From: Struthidea cinerea
Lineage: Eukaryota; Chordata; Aves; Passeriformes; Corcoracidae
Direction of reading: 5' to 3'
DNA: 64,000 bases
Assembly: GCA_013397865.1 (NCBI GenBank)
Contig: VZTI01001178.1
Span: 740,692 to 804,691, forward strand
Numbering within the stretch: position 1 is the first letter of the stretch; the number at the start of each line of letters is the position of its first letter. The translations under genes were made by a program, and so were the position numbers. This document shows positions 37,585-50,339 of this stretch, piece after piece. The notes below the pieces were generated by a model, which was not told the origin of the DNA, did not search any database, and was given only the letters and a program-made list of their open reading frames with translations.

Positions 37585-37990
37585 CAGTGCAGGCTCCGGC
37601 CAGCGGGAAGTCGCTCCCGGCCGCTGTCCGGGCGCTGGATGCCCGCGGGTCACGGAGGGACGGGCACGGCCGGGTTAATCCAAGCCCGATCCCAGATGGG
37701 AAGCGAGATTAGCTCCTTCTCCGTCACCGCTGCCGGGCCCGGCGCTCCTGACAAAGGCCCGGGGGGTGAGCCGGGTGCTGATCCAAGGAGCCAATTTTAG
37801 AGCCCGCTCTCCGCAGACAATCTCCGATTGTTTGGGCTGGTTTGAAGCTTTTCCCAGCCGCGCCGTCATCGCATCCTGTGACTTGGCAGGAAAGGCCTCT
37901 GAGCACAGACCCCGCTGCCAAGCAGCCCGCGAGGTGCGACAGCGCGGGCTGCACGACCCCTGGGGAAGGGGCTCCGCGGTCTCGGTGGAG
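37585..37990 (+). promoter_or_regulatory. CpG island with a downstream donor-like site
   Basis: About 40 CpG in roughly 400 bases, including CTCCCGGCCGCTGTCCGGGC. An ETS-type GCGGGAAGTC lies at 37,601. On the + strand GGGG|GTGAGC near 37,765 is a good donor, so a non-coding first exon reading toward ETS1 exon alpha (16 kb away) is conceivable. There is no TATA box. The strand is given because of the donor only. Confidence 0.45.
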
Positions 37991-37997
37991 AAGGGGA

Positions 37998-38048
37998 AAG
38001 CAGGGAAAAGCAGGGAAAAGCAGGGAAAAGCAGGGAAAAGCAGGGAAG
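37998..38048. repeat. 10-bp tandem repeat, five copies
   Basis: AGCAGGGAAA units repeat exactly in register with small end decay (last unit GGGAAGAG). It directly follows the CpG island. Confidence 0.95.
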
Positions 38049-39904
38049 AGCCCGTTTCTCCGGGCAGGGGATGGCCTGAGACTGGCAGGGGCCCAAGCAC
38101 AGACGTGGCAGCTCAGGGCCACCCACCCCGGTGTCGGCGATGCTGCAGGTGGGTGGAGGTGGCCGCAGCTGCGGGACACCCCGAGGAGCTCAGCTGGACC
38201 ATGGGATGCTGGAAGGAGCAGGGAATTTTCTCCCAGGCTGGGGGAAAAGCCAGCACAACCGAGCACAGCTCCTCTTTCTCTTTCCTGCTAAATAACTTTG
38301 GTTTTCCTCCTCCACGACCTCCCCGTGCACCCCCAGCCCCGCTGCTCCCCCTTCCCATCCCCCCTTCGCCCGGGCAGATCCAGCCCTGCCCGTGGCTTTT
38401 CCCTCGGCTGTCAGCAGTTCTGCCAGCTCCCTCTCGGAATGGGAAGCGGCCAAAGCAAGCAGAGATACCTGAACCTGCCATCCTCCCACTCCTTGTCTGG
38501 ACTCAAGATGTTTCAAAGCTCCCCCCCTTTCTATTTCTATCCTCATTGTCATCCTCCTTTGAGAGGAAGGTCTATTATTCCCCTCCTCCTTTTCTCTCTA
38601 CAAAAATGGGACATTGTTTCTTCTTTCTTTGATTTAAAAGCCAAAAACAGTTATAGGAAACTGTTCAGCAGATGTTTTACAGCATGAACCTAGAGGAAAA
38701 AAAATTAAAGAAAAAATAAAAGCTCTCGGATTTTGCTTGAGGAGCTAAATTTAGCCTAATGCTTCCTCCCATTCAGGGTTTGTGTTGGCATAGGCGAGGC
38801 GTAGGTTTGAGCACTTTGATTGTATTTATTTTATTTCTCTCATTTGCTGCATCCATGAAAAGCTGGAGCTAGTGAAGCTCATTGAGGGAGGAGGTGAATC
38901 CAGCCTGAGCTGGGGCTCAGCCCGCGGGATGGGTTCGAAACAAAATAATTCCTCCTCCCGTTTGCACTGGGATAAGCAAGGCTGTGTCCGTGCCCATGGC
39001 AGTGCCTGGGGGGCCAAGTGAGATAAAACTCCCAGCTGAGGCTGATGAAGTCTCAGGGGGAGATTTCCAGGCACTGAAGGAGCTGGTGGTGGAGCCTGGC
39101 TCCTCTCGGAGTGCTGGAAACGGCACTCGCTGATTTCTGGAAACAGCTCCAGTCAGCACAGCCACAACTCTTCCCATAAACCTGCCCCAGGCCAGGCTCC
39201 TGCGGGCTGCAAAGGGCCAGGATGGAACCAGCTGAGCCCTTCTGGACAAGGACAAGGACGATGTCCCCAGCTGGGTGTGCTCCTCCTGCCACCAGGAGCC
39301 ACGGGACAAACCTCGGCTCTGGGGCTGTGGGTGGCCATCTGCTGGGGCAGCCATCTGCTCCCTGCAGGGCTGGGAAAGGCTAGCTGAGGATGGCATTTCC
39401 CCCTGGGAAATCCATTCCCTGCCATCCATGGGCACCACCATCCCCAGTGCTCGCAGAGCCCCTTGACACAGCAGATCCAGTGGAAAAAGGGAGGAAAAGC
39501 AAGCTTGGATCTCTCCCACGGGACTGAGAGGAAGCTGATGCTGTCTTATCACTGCCTGGTGATGGCTGGGGCGTCTTCCAGCTGGGAAAAGCCTTTGGAG
39601 CAGGAGTGACAGCCCGGTGACGCTGCTCCATGGTTCTCTCCATCACCCTTCCTGTGAGCTGGGCTCCCCTTCTCGCCCACTCTCAGCCTGAGCCAAAATT
39701 TCCATATCCTGCTGCAGGGCACCCGGCTGGAGCTGCCGACTGCACCTGGGAATATCCAGGGAAAACCTGGGGAAAACCTGCAGGTTTCTGCCGGCTGGCA
39801 CTCCGGATATGTGCCCAGGGGTTTGGGTTTGGGCAGAGACCCTGCAGGCAGGGAAAGGTGGATAAAGCTTTGGAGTTATGGATCAGGCTGCCCGGAGAAT
39901 CTGT

Positions 39905-40053
39905 GAATGTCCCATCCCTGGCAGTGTCCCAGGCCAGGCTGGACGGGGCTTGGAGCAACCTGGGAGAGTGGAAGGTGTCCCTGCCCATGGCAGGGGGTGG
40001 CACTGAATGGGATTTAAGGTCCCTCCCATCCCAAACCATTTCATGAGCCTGTG
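39905..40053 (+). mobile_element. CR1 3'-end fragment
   Basis: CCAGGCTGGACGGGGCTTGG, GGAAGGTGTCCCTGCCCATG, and TTTAAGGTCCCTCCCATCCC with CCAAACCATTTCATGA are in sense order, ending in the octamer remnant CCTGTGA. Confidence 0.95.
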
Positions 40054-43000
40054 ACTCGCCAGCAGAAGAAATCAGGGGTTATTCAAGGCGCAGAGGATTC
40101 TGTTAATGAAGATCCAGCAATTAGCCCAGAGATCCTCTGCAAACTTCCTTATCCCAGGGAGAGTCAAAAGGGGTCAAAAGCAAAGCCTGTGCTTGTTCCC
40201 TATTGGAAGTTTTCCATCAGGAAAAGGCAGAGTGGGATCTCATTTGCAGAGCTGTGAGCCTGGAGTGTCTCCACTGGGATGGGAGGTGGAGGTGGGCAGG
40301 GAGGGATTAACGAGCCCTGGGACGTGGGGTTGAACGTGGCACTGGGCATCCCGCAGGGATCCGAGCTGTGCGCTGGGAGTGGGAATCTGGGCCGTGCTTC
40401 CAGACGTTAATGGCTTGTTTGTTGTCTGAGAGGGTGGAAAACCAGAGAAAATCTGAGGCCCAAAGGACCTGACTGATTCCAACAGGGCACTGTTGGTCCG
40501 GCCTGTGCCGGAGAGCCGGGCAATTACCAAGGGGAACTCCCCCAAATCCATGGGCTGGGCTCTGGGGGGCTGGCAGGATAAAGCTCCGATTCATGGGCAC
40601 GTCTTTGGCTCCTTTCTTTGGGATCTCTGTATGCTGCACATGCAGACAAGCAGGAATGTCATTTTTTCCAGACTGCTTTTTGCATAAATTAGGGTTGTTT
40701 GCTGTTCATCAGCTCACCCCGCCGTGACCCCTCCCTCCAGCCCTCCACCCCATCCCCCTTCCCTGCTGGAACCCCACGGATCCAGGCCGGCTCTGGGAAG
40801 TGGGGAAGGCAGCCTGGGGCATTCCCAGCTGGCTTTCTTGGGAGCTGCGCTGAGGATGGGCAGGTTCGTGGAGCACCAGAGCAGGTTGTAGGACAACGGG
40901 AACGGTTTTCCCTCTCCAGGGTGGGTGTGCCTGCCCCTGCCATCCCCGAGGATGGATCTGGGATAGGACCATGCCCTCGGGGTTCTGCAGCTCTGCCTGG
41001 GAGATGTGAAATGCTCCATGAGGCAGCCTGGATCCAGGAAAGCTGCTCGGCCTTGGGAGCGCTGATAAATGGGATGCTGCTGCTTCCCCTCCCACCCACA
41101 CACTTCCACTTTCACTTCACATGTGGGACCCAGCCCTGCAATTCCCAGCCCGGCCATAAACAACCCCCGCAGCACCAGGCAGCCACGGGGACGGCGTGGG
41201 ACCTGCCTTATTTATCTCCTTTCTTCCTCTGGAGCTCTGGGTGTCCTTCACGGAGGGGACGTCACACTCGGGGGATGTCACCTGTGTCCTGTTATCCCTG
41301 ACCATCGACAGAGGAGACAAAGGAGAATCTGTCCAAACACCCTCGTGCAGCTCAGGAATTAAATATGAAAAGCCGCAGCTGTTCCCAAAGCCTAATCCTT
41401 GTCACAGACAAACTTCCCTTGACCTGGAACTGCGTGGAAAATAAACAGAGAGGTAAAGGACACGTCAATAACTCATTCCCACAAAAGCCAGCCCCACTTC
41501 TCTGCTACCGGAATTTTTCCCTCTGCTGCTTGCTCCCGTAACAAGGAGTGTTTATTAGGGTCAGATCATTCTGCATTGGTTTAGATGTGCAAATAAAGCA
41601 TTGAAAATGTCCAGTTCCTGTTCCACTGGGAGCATCTCACACCTTTCCTGCCCTACGGGAAAACCAGGATAACTTTTCCTTAGCTGAGCGTGTCCCCGGC
41701 ATTCCTGGCTGGATGGTGGGACCCCGGAGGGCTCAGCTCCCACCTCGGCCCTGCTGAGGCCATGGCACCAACCACGGAGCCCTCGCTGTCCCTTGTGTCC
41801 GTCAGCTGATGGAGAACACAAAGGTCACTTTGAGACTGGGAAAAGGCCTCGGGAAAAGGAGAATTTCCCAGGTTTATCAGCTCCCCCTGGAACCCAGCGC
41901 AGAGAAATCTCTTCATTCCTATGTCATCCAAGTCCTTTCTCCTCGTTCTCCTCCCCACACCGTGGCATTTCTGACGGGAAGAGACGTGAGCCATGGAAGG
42001 AGAGCCCAGGGATTCAAAGGATGAGCTGAGCTGGGCTGGAGTTGAGCCATGAGTCCTGAAAAATGGAGATGGAACCTGGGATCACCCCCGGGGAGCAGGA
42101 GCTGGTTGATGGATCCAGCTGAGACCTGTGCTGGGCACAGCTCGGGGGTGTCCCTGTCCTGGGGGGAACAGACCCCACGAGGCCTCCAGGACCACCCTGA
42201 GTGCATGGAAAGCCTGGGCTCTGCCTTGGCAGCCCCTCCTCCAGAGGCTGCTCCAAGCCCCAGGCTCAGGGAGTAACGGGGTCATTTGGGGTGGAAAATT
42301 CTCTGAGACCATTGAGTCCAAGCGGTCCCCCAGCACTGCCAAGGCCACCACTGGCCTTGTCCCCAGGTGCCACATCCACACTGTTAAATCCCTCCAGCGA
42401 CAGGGCTCCATCCTTTGGAGCTTTTTAGCCGCTCAACCCTCCCCCAAAATTTTTGGAGACCCTCCTTGCCAGGAAGGAGGAATTCCAAGCCCAGGGCACT
42501 GAAGCCACCACACTCTGCTGTCCAGGCAGGGCCACCTCCACCACAGACACCCCTGGGGACACGAAGCTTTGAGATTTCCAGTTGTGTCCTCAGAGAACCG
42601 CCAGCGGAATTCCATCTTCCCATTCATTCCCATCCCAGCTCAACCATCATAAGCTGCTTATTATTTTCCGAATGGGTTTTATGTGACATCCTCAGTGCGG
42701 TGCTAATCTCATTTTTTGAACAAGGAGCTGCAAAGGGAAGCAGTGAAATGATCTCAGTTCACCCCCTGCATTTTTACACGGGCTTGAGAAGCAGTTGACT
42801 TTTTTAAAATGTCATGATTTTCTTCAAGGCTTTGAATTCCACTCCGGCAAGATGCAGGGAATATTTTAACAGATAAAAGAAAATAAAAATATCTCTCTTT
42901 TTTTTACCCCCAATGCTAATAGTAAATTAAATAATAAAGAGCAAGTGATTAACTGGCTGCTGAATTGGTTTTGAAATCTGGCCAGATGTGTTCGAGCAGG

Positions 43001-43559
43001 AATTGTTGGCTGATAGCATTTTTATAAATCTGATCTCTATTTATGAGCCTGCCTGGGAAAAGAGCACTTCTGAAATCTGGCTTTATAGTCCTCGATTAAA
43101 TGGTTCTGGATGAGGATTTTAATTTACAGTTTGAAGAGGGTGTGTGTGATGAAATCCTTGCTGGCTTTTTGTCTGAGTGTATCAGACTAATCAAAGATCC
43201 TTCTTCCAACCAAGAGGCCAAATTCTTCTTGCAACGGGAGAACTCGTGAGTAAGGGCTGATTTCCCAGCTAGCAGTGCCATAAATGGTAATTAATTTACC
43301 TTGTTCCTGCAGCTCTCAGGGCTTTGTCAATGGTGTGAGTGGGGCAGGCACCTGCACAGAGCAGTTTGCCATGAAAACGTTCACACTGGCCTCCAGAAAA
43401 GGGATCGGTTTTTGTGCCAACAACGCAAAATCCACAAGTTTGCATCTCAAGGGCTCAGGCTGGAGATGTTCTGGTTGGAACTTCCCCAGAGATGTTGCTT
43501 AACAGCAGAGTTAGAGCTGAGTGGAAATTTCTCACTTCCTCTTCCAGAGTGAAAATGTG
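40054..43559. other. Non-coding DNA with an AT-rich island
   Basis: GC-rich sequence without recognised exon or repeat up to about 42,640, then an AT-rich island listed separately. TTGTCACAGACAAACTTCCC near 41,400 and similar words are not distinctive. Confidence 0.45.
42640..43310. promoter_or_regulatory. AT-rich repeat-free island, candidate enhancer
   Basis: About 670 bases of AT-rich sequence stand between GC-rich blocks. ACAGATAAAAG near 42,870 is a GATA-type word and ATCAAAGATC at 43,190-43,199 a close TCF/LEF match. TAAATTAAATAATAAAG and GGTAATTAATTTACC add homeodomain-type cores. No transposon signature or open frame of note. It is a good candidate for a deeply conserved element. Confidence 0.38.
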
Positions 43560-43735
43560 ACTGAATCACAGAATCCAGGAATGGTTTGGGTGGGAAGGGA
43601 CCTTAAATCCCACCCCGTTCCCCCCCTGCCATGGCAGGGACACCTTCCACTATCCCAGGGTGCTCCAAGCCCCGTCCAACCTGGTCTTGGACACTGCCAG
43701 GAACAGCCACAGATTCTCTGGGCACCCTCACAGAG
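43560..43735 (-). mobile_element. CR1 3'-end fragment
   Basis: ATCACAGAATCCAGGAATGG, GGGTGGGAAGGGACCTTAAA, CCTGCCATGGCAGGGACACC and TCCAAGCCCCGTCCAACC follow in reverse-complement order. The piece stops near CACAGAGAAGAA. Confidence 0.95.
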
Positions 43736-45245
43736 AAGAAAATGTTGTTATTGCTGTGATTTTGGGTTTTCTCACCTCCGTGCACATCCCTGTATTTTTA
43801 TCCATGTGGATGGAGATGAAAATGGAATTTTCCCCCACCTCGTTTCTCACCCAATCCTGACACCTTCAGATGTTCCCTGTTTGAAGCCCAGTTTTACACG
43901 GATCTGGTCTCCCTCAGAAAAGTGGGATAAACCATGGATGAGCCAGTTTATCCCAATTATCTTGGTGGATGTGGAGGAGATCCACGTGCAGCAGCTGCCA
44001 GCCTAAATGAGCATCACCAAAGTCACTTGTGGGGCAGTTTAAGCATTCGGGATGCTCCAAATTTTTCTGTTTCAGTGCATATCCTTCACATCCAAGGTGA
44101 TGGATATCCGAGATCTGAGCTCCTGTCTGATCCAAGGGTAGAAAAAGCTCCTTCTCCTGCTTTGGAGGGCAGAAATTTCCCCTTGGCTTGGACATTCAGC
44201 GTCCTTGGGCTCCATCAGGAGGGAATTCATCGGGGTTGGTCCAGAGGGATGAGCTCTGGTGCTGTCCCCGTTGGCTTTCGAGGCCAGGCAGCTCCAGAGG
44301 GTGTCAGCACCTGGATCCCAGATGTGCCCAGCTCCCGGACCACCGAACATCTGGGCACAGGCTGTGAGCCACGCCTGGGTTCTGAGGAGGGGCACAGGGA
44401 ACGTTGGGGCGGCCTGGGCAGATCTGCCGTGGATTTCCAGGCACAGGCAGCTCCTGATCTGGCTGTGTCACCTTCTCCCAGGGCAAACACTGGGAAGGCT
44501 CCTCCAACTCAGGAATCCCCATTTTTCTCCCTGGGGTAGCACCAAAAGCAGAGATTTGCGTGCTCAGGATCCTTTTGCTGGTTCCTGCTCTGTTCTCCCA
44601 GAGTCAGATGGAAACGATGATCCATGAAGGGCTCTGGGAGCTCATTACCTGCAGCTTCTCCCCCTCGGTGGCTTGTGGTCCTCAGGCAGGACCACAGGGA
44701 TCTCTCCCTGGAGAGGACCCGGGGGCTGCGAGGGAGTGGAACTGGGGCAGGTGACAGTTGGTGACACCCAGGACTGGGCTGAATTTTGCCTGGATGATCC
44801 TTTCTCACTGCCCAGCTCCAGCAGGCAAACCAGGACCATCTCCAGCTGCAGCCGCCTCCCAGTGATGCTGCTCTGAGCTCCCATCCCAAATGCTGACGAG
44901 GATTTCTCAGGTTATTGGGAAAGGGGCTTTCTGCTGACACCAACGTCCCGCACCTCTCAGCAGGAGCCTGGGTGCCCCCAAATTTAAGCAGAACCCATGA
45001 AACATCCCCAAGACATCTCTGATTTGGTGAAACCATCAATAACCGCTGCGGGGAAACATGAAGGGATCGCTGTATTTTTTATGAGCACAGAGCAAACCCA
45101 AAGCAGCTGCCATGGAAAGTGCAATGACTTTATGATCAATTCCATGAGCTGCCCGAAATTTAACCCAACTTTGCTGCTGTGAGCTGAAGCAACTGGTTCA
45201 GGTGACTGATGTGACAGCAGCGACCCTGAAACCAGGCAACCACGT
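43736..45245. other. Unassigned non-coding DNA
   Basis: No exon, tandem repeat or transposon was recognised. Overlapping open frames on both strands up to about 200 codons are without domain similarity. Confidence 0.4.
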
Positions 45246-45306
45246 GGAACCTGGGGATCTTCACGGTCCCTTCCCACCCACAGCATTCCATGACTCTGTG
45301 ATTCCA
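45246..45306 (+). mobile_element. CR1 3' tail
   Basis: TCACGGTCCCTTCCCACCC with CATTCCATGACTCTGTGATTCC is the CR1 end with two octamer-like units. The rest is lost. Confidence 0.75.
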
Positions 45307-48300
45307 TTGCCACGCTCCCAGCTGGCTGCTCAGCCACTCCTCGGAGCAGTTAATGTCTGGATTGCTGCATCCCAACACCCTCCTGAGCGGAGCATCCAGG
45401 GAAGGACATCTTGCTCGCAGCTGCCAGCGGGGTTATCCCGGGAAGAGTTGCCCGGATAAAAATTGATTGCTGAACACATTCCACTCCCTCGGAGCTCAGA
45501 GGTGACAGAGCCTTTGTAGCAAAGCTCAGGAGGCTGGAAACTTTCCTGGGGAGATGGAACCCTGTAAATAATTTCCTGTGTTAAAACAGCTACAAGAAGG
45601 AGCCGTGCCTGGCGAGGCCAGCAGGTAACGGATTTGGGCCACCTGGAGCTGTGTGTTCCTAAATTCAGGGCTAAAGGAGAGATTAATTCATTATTTGGGA
45701 GCTCCTGGAGGACCTGGGAATAGTTTTATGTGCATAAATAATGGGGGTTTTTTTGCTATTTGTCACTTTGTGCATTTCAGCAACCTCCTGGGCTGGGGAG
45801 GGGGGCAGGAGGGACCTTTGTCCCGTGAACACTCGTTCGGCACAGTTGAGTTCTCTGGGGAACATTTGGCAGCAGGAGATGCCACAGGAGCCCTGTGCAG
45901 GCAGAAATTCTCCACGTGGGAGCAAACCCAGTTTTGGTTTGCACTTTGCAAATGTCCACTGTGCTGAGAGCGCTCGAACACCCAGGGGTGGGCTGGGAAT
46001 CTCCGGGAATTATTCCTTTCCCCACACTGATCCTGCAGCACTGACAGTGCTCAGACGTACAGGCTGCTTTGCTTTTTGGTGACGGTGCTGCCAAACTCCC
46101 TGGAAATCAACCCCTCCTGCAGGTGCTCTGCAAGCAGAACTTTACGGTGTCGGTGCAGGGAGGCACTGAGGGCTGAGCCCCAGGCCTGGGGGCTCTTTGT
46201 TCCCGTTAGGATCTCCAGGGAAAATCCCAGCAGCCGCTCCCAGCCTCCCATTTTGCCAAAATGTCCTGGAGCAGCACACACGGAACCCTTGGTGCCTGGG
46301 CTTTGCTCCAGGGCTGCTCATGGAGACAACGGGATGGGATCCGTGCTGGAGCTGGGCAGGGTTTCCAGCCGGGAGCCCTCTCCTGGAGGAAAAGGCGGCT
46401 CTGCTGCCTGGAGAGCGAGAGAACGGACAGGCGGGATGGACACGTCCTCCTGCAGCCGGGATTTGGGGGTGCCACTGGCGTTTGGAGGGCCCTGGCCAGG
46501 CTGTGAATGAGGCAGGGGTGCACGGCAAAGGCAGCCCCAGATCCTGCTCTTCCAGAGCCTCTGGATAACGCACAGGGGCGTTAACGGAGTGAGACCATTG
46601 CAAGCTGTGTTTCTGCCCCGCTCCCCTGTCCTGCCCAGCCGGGAATGTGCTCTCCTGCCCTTCTCCTGTCTGGAGAGGCCCCGGACACCTTCAGCACCTG
46701 CCGTGGGACCGGGCTTTGGGGAGACGCAGGTGGGGACCATCCCCCCCGTCAGGGCTGATCCAGTGGCTCCCAGTGCTGCCCGAGCAAATTCCCTCTCCGG
46801 TTCCTCATGGAAGGAGGATTCCTTCAGCCTTTAGGGTTTTAAAAGCAAGCAGCGGCTACCAGGGCGCTTTTCTGGTTCCAGAGGAACATGCCAGGGGTTT
46901 GCAGGGTTTGCAGCAGGCTGGATCCTTCCCAGGGCTGGGGAAAAGGCAGGAAGCAGAGCAGAGAGCCCGGGACACCACGGGAGCAGGGGAGGCAGAGGTG
47001 CCAGGGGCTCTTCAGGAGGAAGGGATTCCTGCCATGAGGCACCACCGGGCAGGGGCGGCAGCTGGGCTAGGATTTGGGGATCAGGGCTGCACAAGCCTCA
47101 CCTGGCCGTGCTCTGCGAGCCTTTACTTCGGTCCCTGGGCAGGAATAAACTCCGCTCACGGGACTTTGGGGGCTGGAGCCTCGGATGGATTTCCAGGACA
47201 CGGCACCCCAAGGCCACCCCACAGCGGGGCCGGCAGGACGCTGTCCCCCATCCCCACCTCCAAGCAGCGGCTGTTCTGCTTCCCCACCGCCGTGACATCG
47301 GCCAGAGGTGGCTCTTTCCTGGCTGGCGGCGTTCGCAGCGCCCTGGGCGCGGGGCTGACCACTCCCCCTCCCTTTGAATAGGCAGCCCTGCCTCGAACAC
47401 TATGGTATTTCCATCCTCCCCGGCTCCGGCGCGGAGAGCACCAGGTAGTTGGGAGGAGAGCGGACACAAGTGTGGGAAGCCGTGGAGGACACAAAGCTTT
47501 TCCCTGGGTCCTTCAGCTGAGCCGTAAGTGGCGGGGGGAGAGGCTCTGCGAACTCTTTCGGGGGTTGGCGGTACCTGGGAAGGTTTTCAGGACACCTCAC
47601 ATGTGGTTTGTGGGGATTTACTTTTCCTCTCTCCATTTCCAGTCTAACCCAGTAAATGATTTGTGTGTCTGCTGCTGCAGAATCTTCTGCAAATGTCTGG
47701 GGTGATGCTTCCCTTTAAAAATCTTTATATATATATCTAGATGTATATTTGGTACATAATTTTATATGGACATTCAGGAGAACATTATTATTTTCCCCAC
47801 GGAGGTGGAAGGCTGTGCACTGGCATTAGTACAGTGAATTAAATTTGCCGTTCCTTTGCTGTTTTGAGTTGTAATTTGGTTTTGGTGTAATCGGGTTTGG
47901 TTTTGCTGGGAGGGAGGGGCGATCCAAAGTGCCCGGAGTCGGACAGACGGCCCCGGGGCTGATTCCTGCTTTGCAGGGATGATTGGAAGGATTTGCTGTG
48001 ACCCCTCCAGGTGTTTTCCATGGCAATGCCATCCCCTAAAGGGCCGAGAGTGCCACAGGTGCCAGCGTTTGCCTGTGGGAGAAGCTGGAGTGTGACGGCT
48101 GCAGGGATGCGCTGCCGAGCCGCTGCCATTCCTTGGGAAGAGCAGAATCCTGCCCCCCAGCCCAGGCAGCGGGAATTGTGAGTCCCTGAGGGCCCAGGCA
48201 AGGCCTTCCCCCTTCCCATTAGTCTGTAAATCATTGCTTTGCATGCGGCCGCTCACTCGGCGTTAGAGCCACCAGCGACTTCCCATCCTGCGCTGTCAGC

Positions 48301-50339
48301 CGACACCTTCGGGGGCTGCGGGCTGGGGCTGGGCCGCTTTCCTGCTACAGCCCATTCTCGCTGCCTCCCATCCCGCTGGGTTTGCAGCTTTCCCCTGCCT
48401 GCCATGCCGATAATTTTCTGGCAAGCCGGATTTTTTGGGGCATTTTCTCCTCGCCCAGGGGCCGGAGGTGTGTGGAAGCCTGAGGTGCTTCTTGTGCTGC
48501 AGCACTGGGATGTGTGTGTGTCCCTTGTCCTCAGAGCTTTGGGGGGGCACCGTGTGCCCCTCCAGATCAGAAAACTCTTTCCCCTCTGGCACGGTGAGGG
48601 ACAAAGAAACACGAGGTAACCCCACCTGCCACAGCGGTTTAGAGCCCGGTGGAAGAGCGGGGCTCGGTGGGGTGGGCAGGCTGGTCCAGGTGTCCTGCTG
48701 AAGGTCCCACAGGGATCCTGGGGCACCACACGGGCTCCCAGCTGGGCTCTGTGGGATGGGGCAGGGATCCCTCTCTGAACGGTGGGACACTGATCCCGTT
48801 CTTTCCCCCTTTGCTCTGGCCCGTGGCATTGTGCTGTGAGTCTACTGCTCCATGGAGGCAAATCCGCGAGTGAAATAATAGCTGACCTCATTAACCCTCC
48901 CTTCACATCCTCCTGCAGTTGCCGGTGGCTGCCGTGGGCCGGGGCAGAGCAGGGTGATTTAATGGCAACAGCTCTGGCATCCCACCTAAACCCTAATCCC
49001 ACCTAAACCCAGCTGTGCATCTGCTGGGGCTGCTGATGGGGCATTATTTTAGCTTAATTAGCAGCTGAGCAATCGATGAAGGAGCAGAGAGCAGGAGAAA
49101 TGTAGAGAAAAAGCAGTTTGCTACAAGCACGGAGAGCGAGGGCTCTGTGGGTCTGGGCCGAGCTTTAACCACCCTGGCGCTCTCCCACAGCCGCTGTCAC
49201 CCATCCCAGCCAGAGTTTGTCCAGCCAAACGGGAAGGCTCTTGAGATCCCATCGTATCTCCCTCGGATCTGACAGGCACCGGGGGAGGGAAGAGCCAGGG
49301 ATGCGCTGACAGGCGGCCCCTGCCCCATCCTTTGCAGCGAGGGCTAATCCCCCGCAATCAGCGCCCTGCGGCTCAGACAGCGGCCCGGGGGCTCAGATCC
49401 TCGGCCTCGCCCCCTCACTTTCCCTGGGTGAAAATCTTATCCCGGCCCTTTAACCTCCCGCAGCATTTACAGCGGCGCAGGAGGGCCATTGCCCCTCTAT
49501 CTACCACCGCTACTCCGTTGTTTACCGCAGCACCGCTCAGTGCCCCGCCCGCCTTCCCTTCAGGAAACCGGGTGTGAACACTCTGAAGTTATAAAATGAT
49601 AAGAAAGGTAGGATTTAGTGTGGCCAACCTGTTAAAAGCCCTGGTTGTAAGTAAATAAAGCGCACTCCTGTCCACTGCTCCGCTCCTGCCTTAGGGATGC
49701 TCCTTTCGTCCGAGGGGCTGATGAATGGGAGGAGGTTTCTAAGATGCCAACAGATCAACAACCTCTCCCTCCCCTGGGAATGGAGCTGGCGGCCGGCCTG
49801 GAAAGTGCCCGGATCCCAAGGGTTAAAGCCCGGCGGAAGGATGTCATTTCCACCGGCCCTTTGCCCCACCCCCTCAAAGATGATGATAAATTAGTGCTGG
49901 ATGCAAAAATGAAGTGGTTATCACTGAGCAGCTCTGGGTCAGAGGGTGGGGGCGTGGCAGGGGCTGCTGCAGGTTTTTTAAGCCTTCATTCACCTTCTCG
50001 AAGGCAGAAATATTTTAGTGGGGTGGCTGATGCTGCCCCATCCTCCTGGCTTCGCATCTGACCCCAGGGAAGAGGAAATTTCTCGGTTTATTGGGATGGA
50101 GGAAAGCACCCGAGTAGTGCTTGGAGGCTGTCCCTGGTGTGACACCTTCCCTGGGTGCCCAGCTGGGGCTGAGGGATGCGGGACAGAGCTGAGCATGGTC
50201 CTGCAGCTCAGAACCTGGGGAACGGTCTGAGCCTCAGGACTTTGCAGCAGAGCCATGGATGGAGATGAAACTGGGAATCAGAGCTGGGACCTGACTGGCC
50301 ACTGGGAAGCCACTGTGGCATCACTCCACTTCCCTCCTC
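45307..50339. other. Non-coding DNA between ETS1-upstream elements
   Basis: No coding exon was recognised. It includes a short AT-rich patch at 47,710-47,770 (TATATATATATC) and the GATA-bearing stretch near 49,500, listed separately. No CR1 was found over nearly 7 kb (45,307-52,159). Confidence 0.45.
49380..49670. promoter_or_regulatory. GATA-bearing candidate regulatory stretch
   Basis: TCTTATC at 49,435, an ETS core in CAGGAAACC at 49,561 and TGATAAG at 49,597 fall within 170 bases of CpG-bearing but AT-interrupted DNA. It lies 4.6 kb upstream of ETS1 exon alpha. The evidence is motif-level only. Confidence 0.3.

Larger units (their letters stand above)
33196..39904. other. Non-coding DNA with candidate regulatory clusters
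   Basis: No CR1 was recognised over 6.7 kb. The stretch contains the PU.1/GATA and GATA/E-box/AP-1 clusters, several purine-rich tracts and a CpG island, each listed separately. The part at 38,500-38,880 is AT-rich and repeat-free. No coding exon was recognised. Confidence 0.5.

Noticed and set aside
37766..38632. 288-codon open frame on the + strand
   Set aside because: It crosses a CpG island and a 10-bp tandem repeat and has no recognisable domain.
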